A stretch of DNA of 54,132 bases from Bacteroidales bacterium UBA3808 (lineage in GTDB: Bacteria > Bacteroidota > Bacteroidia > Bacteroidales > Paludibacteraceae): contig DFEG01000042.1 in NCBI GenBank assembly GCA_002369075.1, forward strand, positions 10,606-64,737. Reading direction: 5' to 3'. The notes under the pieces were generated by a model. That model saw only the letters and a list, made by a program, of their open reading frames with translations, made no database searches and had not been told where the DNA came from. How positions within the stretch are numbered: the first letter of the stretch is position 1; each line of letters opens with the position of its first letter. The translations under genes were made by a program, and so were the position numbers. Below are positions 50,249 to 54,132 of this stretch, piece after piece.

Positions 50249-52048
50249 TTATTGCCATCCGGGGTTGTTGGCGGTGATGGCGGAGTTGGTATTGAGCTCC
50301 TGTACGGGGAGGGGGAAGAGGAGGTTACGGGCGGTGCGGGCTTTGTTGACGCCGGAGTCATCTGTTCCTCCGATGGCATTCATGGCATCGAGGTAGATGC
50401 CCCATCGAAGGAGATCCCATCGTCTGTCTGCTTCGCACGCCAGCTCTTTGGCGCGTTCCTCGATGATCGCCGAGCGGCGGAGGGTCTGGGTAGAGAGGGC
50501 ATTGGTTCCTCCCATAGAGGCACGCGCGGCATTAGAACGTGCGCGTACCTTATTGAGTTGTGTGATTGCGTCACCGGGTTTGCCCAGTTCGTTGAGTGCC
50601 TCGGCGTAGATAAGGACGACATCTGCGAGGCGCAGGAAGGGCCAGTTGGCATCGGCTTGGTCAATAGAAGGGTCGGTCACGTCTTCGTACTTGGTCGTGA
50701 AAGCAAGGCACTGGGCATCCATGGAGTAGTAATAATTGACTCCATCGGCATAGATACCGGAGGGGTCTTTGACCCAGTCGCCGTTGAGATTGCGTCCGGT
50801 TGCCATGATCGTATATTCATCATCGTAGGGGTAATAGAAGCCGGAGTTGGACTCACGCTGGGTGTAGTTGCGCCAGCGGTGGCGGACACCTTTGGTGATA
50901 CGGAAGTCGTCATGGTCGAAGAGGTCATACCAATGACGCGTGCAGCCGGTCCATCCGCCGGACTGGATGAAGTCCGAGCCGGCAGCAGTCATATAGCCCT
51001 CGTATTGGGTGTGGACGGAAGTCTTATAGGTAGCATCGCCGGAGACCGTGCCGATGGAGAAAAGGAACTCTGAGGCGGTAGCGTTGGCTTTGGTCCAGAG
51101 GACGGAATAGTCGGACAGTTCGTACGAACCGTACGTACCGTTGAGCAGTTCTTCCGCCCAGTCGGCAGCCTGCTGATAGAGCTGGAGCGGGTCAAGGGAC
51201 TCATATCCGGGAACCGTTTGTTTGGTAAAGGTAAGGGTTTGCAGCGGTGCGTAGCGTTTGTTGCCATTAACCGTTGTATAGGGAGCACCCGTACGGACAA
51301 TAAGTTCTGTTCCGGCAGGCATGGCGTATGCCGCTTCGGTGGCATAGACCTTGGCGAGCAGTCCTGCAGCCGAGCCAGCGGAGACATGTCCGGGACGGTA
51401 AGCTTCGTCGGTGTTCTTGTAGAGCATACGCGTTGCAGGTTCGAGCAAACCGATGATGTGGTTATAGACCTCGGTGACCGGTTTGCGGGGCTGGTTGCGG
51501 TCAAAGGTCTCCGTCTCGGGCTGGATAGGCACTTCACCGTAGGCGCGAACAAGGAGGAAATAAGCGAAGGCTTTCTGGAAACGCAGTTCGCCCAAGGCGT
51601 TGTTCTTATAGGCAGATGAGATATTCTTCATTTTTGAGATATATCGTTCAGCCGTATTAGCGCGCCCGATAAGTCCGTAGCAACCTTTCCATAGCGCATC
51701 GGTAAGATCGGGTTCTCCTTGGAAATTACCTGCACCGAACGTACCGAAGAGCCAGTCCGGACCGGAGATATAATCTGCATCGAACTCCAGCATACGCGGA
51801 AAATAGCCCCAACAGAACATGTCATAAATCCATTTGGAATAAACTCCTGTGACGAGTTGGTCGCAAGCCTCTTCGCTGTCGCCGAGTTGGGCGGGCGTAA
51901 TGAGAGAGTCGGGGTTTTCTTCTATCCATGAGCAGGAGGGAAGCGCGAACGCGCTGACCGCTAACGCTATAAGACCGGCTATAAATAGCCTGTTAGACCG
52001 CTTTGCTGTAAGACCGTTCTTTGAACTATTAGATATATTCTTTCTCAT
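50249..52048 (-). CDS. SusD/RagB-family glycan-binding lipoprotein (mannan PUL)
   Basis: Surface partner of the SusC transporter. From the ATG used here the protein has 599 residues with a long N-terminal region before the lipoprotein signal (LIALAVSAFALPSC). SusD features are DQLVTGVYSKWIYDM, LGELRFQKAFAYFLLVRAYG, WPFLRLADVVLIYAEALNELG and ERAKELACEADRRWDLLRWG. An ATG overlapping the susC stop (TGATG, 52066) is possible, but ATG 52048 is preceded at about 9 bp by AAAGGAG, an unusual Shine-Dalgarno-like site for this phylum. The first 35 codons contain repeated CGGTCT words. Likely ligand: mannan oligosaccharides. Confidence 0.93.
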   Translation of the reverse strand: MRKNISNSSKNGLTAKRSNRLFIAGLIALAVSAFALPSCSWIEENPDSLITPAQLGDSEEACDQLVTGVYSKWIYDMFCWGYFPRMLEFDADYISGPDWLFGTFGAGNFQGEPDLTDALWKGCYGLIGRANTAERYISKMKNISSAYKNNALGELRFQKAFAYFLLVRAYGEVPIQPETETFDRNQPRKPVTEVYNHIIGLLEPATRMLYKNTDEAYRPGHVSAGSAAGLLAKVYATEAAYAMPAGTELIVRTGAPYTTVNGNKRYAPLQTLTFTKQTVPGYESLDPLQLYQQAADWAEELLNGTYGSYELSDYSVLWTKANATASEFLFSIGTVSGDATYKTSVHTQYEGYMTAAGSDFIQSGGWTGCTRHWYDLFDHDDFRITKGVRHRWRNYTQRESNSGFYYPYDDEYTIMATGRNLNGDWVKDPSGIYADGVNYYYSMDAQCLAFTTKYEDVTDPSIDQADANWPFLRLADVVLIYAEALNELGKPGDAITQLNKVRARSNAARASMGGTNALSTQTLRRSAIIEERAKELACEADRRWDLLRWGIYLDAMNAIGGTDDSGVNKARTARNLLFPLPVQELNTNSAITANNPGWQ

Positions 52049-52065
52049 AACTATTTCTCCTTTCA

Positions 52066-54132
52066 TCAGAATACAAAGTTAATACCGAGGCTATAAGTTC
52101 GTGCAGAGGGGTACGAATAGGAGTCCACGCCCGGGCATGCAGGATTGTTGCCGGCAGCATTGACATCAGGTTCAAACCACGAGTAGCGCGTGAAAGTCCA
52201 GGCATTGTTGACAGTGAAGTTGAAGTTGATCTTCTGCAGCCACTTGGCGGGGTTGTTCCAGTCGTACGAGAGGGTGATATACTTGATTTTGAGGAACGAT
52301 CCGTCCTCTACATAGCGGTCGGAGACAAGCCATGTGCGGTTATAGCCGGCAGTAGGTTTGGGCCAAGTGGCAGTAGTAGCCGTCTGCGGCGTCCAGCGAC
52401 CTTCGTAAGCAGTCTTTGTGATATTACCGATATTGGACATGGTGATGTCCGTGAGGTTATAGTTGAAGATGTCATTACCATGTGAGCCTTGGAGCATGAA
52501 ATTGAGACTGAGTCCTTTCCATGAAAGGCGCGAAGTAAGCGAATAGGTGAAATCCGGATTCGTGTTGCCGATGATAGTACGGTCGGCTTCAGTAATCGAA
52601 CCGCTACCGTCGAGGTCTGCGTAGATAATCTCGCCCGTAGCAGGGTCGATGCCTTCTTCCTTGTAGCCATAGAGCGTACCGATAGGACAGCCGTTGCGCT
52701 GCAAGAAAACTTGGTCCGCCTTGGACCAGAGAGCCGTAGCGTACTGGTCACCCTTGAGTCCGCCGATACGGTTGCGGTTAAGGGAGAAATTGGCATCGAG
52801 AGTCCATTTCCAGTCACGGATGTCGATTGCCACAGCAGAGAGGGATAGTTCGAAGCCTTGATTGATGACCCATCCGGAGTTGATCATCATCTGGCTGAAA
52901 CCGGATGAGGACGGGATAGTTACATTCTGGAGCAGGTCGCGGGTCTTTTTCCAATAATAATCGAGGGTGAGGTTGACGCGGTTGTTCGCGAAACCGATGT
53001 CTATACCTGCGTCGGCTTGGTCGGTTGTCTCCCACCGGAGATCCGGGTTGGTCGGTCCGCGCCAGTCAATCATCGCTTCGCCAGACTCCAGCGTACCCGC
53101 GTAAGGATAGTTGGCGGCATCGAAGACGGTGAGCGTACGGTAGGCTCCGATAGCCTGATTACCTGTCTCGCCGAAGGAGACACGCCATTTCCAGTTGGAG
53201 AGAACCTCCTGCGACTGCATCCATTCCTCGTCTATCATGCGCCAAGCGAACGCACCGGAGAAGAAAGGTGCCCATTTATTTTTGGCAGCAAACGAGGACG
53301 AACCGTCCACACGGGCAGAAGCCGTGAAGAGGTAGCGCCCCATGAGGGTGTAGTTGACGCGTGCGAGGTAAGATTCAAGCGATTGGACCGTCTTGGAGCT
53401 TTGCAGCACCGCCTTGTCCAACGCCAATGCCATATTCGCATCCTTGGTGAGGTCGTTCGGAAAATTGGTAGCGGTCATGGACTCGTTTTCTCCCCATCCG
53501 CGTTCGAAAGTGACACCGAGCACCGCATTGATCGAATGTTTCTCGTTGAACTTATGATCGAAGGTGAGCAGGGTCTCGGAAGTAAGCGATTTCCAAATAG
53601 AGGACGCTTTGCCCGCTTTGCCGTTATAGGGCGATTTACCTTCCTGTGTATGGCGGTCGTAGTATGTAGAGCGATGCCCGTCGTTATACCCCAGACCGAG
53701 GTTCTGGCGCAACTTGAGCCACGGCTGAATAGTAAACTCCACGAAGGAGGACGAGAACCATGATATCTGCTTGAGTTCGTCCTTGGCACCGTTGACATAG
53801 TTGAGCGGGTTAGCAGCCAACCAGTTCAGTTCATCCAACTGCTCGGTCTGAGCATGCGGTCCGTAGGTAGGCGGGAAGATGAGCAATGAACGGATGATAC
53901 CCGTGTTCTCAGAGTTGGTGCGCTGGAAATTAGTGGTAGCGTTGGTGAAGTGCTGCGAGGTGCCTATCTCCAGCCATTTGGTGATATGCCAAGCGGTGTT
54001 GATAGAAAGACCGTAGCGTTTGTAGCCGGTATTCTTGATAATACCCGTCTGGTCGGCGTAGGAGCCGGAGAAGGAGTAGTAGCCTTTGTCGGTGCCGCCG
54101 GAGACTGCGGCATTGTACTCCTGCGACCAACC
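52066..54132 (-). CDS. SusC/RagA TonB-dependent transporter, 5' part outside window (mannan PUL)
   Basis: The last 688 residues of a SusC-type transporter; the frame is open to the window edge (it starts GWSQEYNAAVSGGTDKGYYS). Barrel motifs are NAVLGVTFERGWGENES, RYLFTASARVDGSSSF, FSGAFAWRMIDEEWMQ, WRVSFGETGNQAIG and the terminal ARTYSLGINFVF. The signal peptide, plug and promoter are not in view. The susD start overlaps or closely follows its stop. The downstream GH26/GH130/AGE set points to beta-mannan. Confidence 0.95.
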   Translation of the reverse strand, partial: GWSQEYNAAVSGGTDKGYYSFSGSYADQTGIIKNTGYKRYGLSINTAWHITKWLEIGTSQHFTNATTNFQRTNSENTGIIRSLLIFPPTYGPHAQTEQLDELNWLAANPLNYVNGAKDELKQISWFSSSFVEFTIQPWLKLRQNLGLGYNDGHRSTYYDRHTQEGKSPYNGKAGKASSIWKSLTSETLLTFDHKFNEKHSINAVLGVTFERGWGENESMTATNFPNDLTKDANMALALDKAVLQSSKTVQSLESYLARVNYTLMGRYLFTASARVDGSSSFAAKNKWAPFFSGAFAWRMIDEEWMQSQEVLSNWKWRVSFGETGNQAIGAYRTLTVFDAANYPYAGTLESGEAMIDWRGPTNPDLRWETTDQADAGIDIGFANNRVNLTLDYYWKKTRDLLQNVTIPSSSGFSQMMINSGWVINQGFELSLSAVAIDIRDWKWTLDANFSLNRNRIGGLKGDQYATALWSKADQVFLQRNGCPIGTLYGYKEEGIDPATGEIIYADLDGSGSITEADRTIIGNTNPDFTYSLTSRLSWKGLSLNFMLQGSHGNDIFNYNLTDITMSNIGNITKTAYEGRWTPQTATTATWPKPTAGYNRTWLVSDRYVEDGSFLKIKYITLSYDWNNPAKWLQKINFNFTVNNAWTFTRYSWFEPDVNAAGNNPACPGVDSYSYPSARTYSLGINFVF

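Noticed and set aside
53930..54130. Arg/Leu-rich 66-codon frame at the right edge
   Set aside because: It is out of frame with the SusC reading, which continues open to the window edge with typical SusC motifs.

Overview
The window looks like a chromosomal segment of a gut or rumen-type member of the Bacteroidales (Bacteroidota). Three things support this. There are two SusC/SusD polysaccharide utilisation loci (PULs). There are repeated Bacteroidota-type promoters, with TTG about 20 bp upstream of TAnnTTTG. Shine-Dalgarno sites are almost absent. No rRNA, CRISPR array, integrase or transposase gene was seen.

Layout. 0-2 kb: the tail of an unrecognised gene and two outer-membrane proteins. 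2-13 kb: housekeeping genes on the + strand: tyrS, a surface-glycan trio (FAD oxidoreductase, GT39-like membrane protein, GtrA), tRNA-Gln, L25, pth, an S4 protein, a DUF4924-like protein, nth, recA and a COG2509-type flavoprotein. 13-22.5 kb (- strand): a small secreted protein and a pectin PUL (susC, susD, PL1 pectate lyase, GH28). 22.6-27.7 kb (- strand): topB, then a Wzc-like tyrosine autokinase and Wza-like export lipoprotein. 27.9-29.6 kb: a sigma-54 activator and an LptE-like lipoprotein. 29.6-32.5 kb (- strand): two OmpA-family proteins with tRNA-Met between them. 32.7-37.6 kb: pta-ackA, a GH13 enzyme and a UbiA prenyltransferase. 37.8-40.6 kb (- strand): an islet of at least eight very small genes of unknown function. 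40.7-54.1 kb (- strand): a beta-mannan PUL, cut by the window edge in susC.

The mannan PUL forms a complete pathway. SusC/D and a three-module surface protein capture the glycan. GH36 removes galactose and GH26 releases mannobiose. A GPH symporter imports disaccharide, the AGE-family enzyme epimerises mannobiose to mannosylglucose, GH130 phosphorolyses it, and ManA feeds mannose phosphate into glycolysis.

The most unusual signal is a set of short degenerate tandem-repeat 'words' scattered between genes and also inside conserved genes in frame, where they are translated into small insert peptides or even a signal peptide. A separate palindromic element (five copies) includes one copy translated inside manA and one head-to-head 31-bp pair beside the small-gene islet. 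In the islet, several proteins share an N-terminal signature, one gene can be read whole only through an A-AAA-AAG minus-1 slip site, and a highly structured leader follows a strong internal promoter. These are the best candidates for something undescribed.
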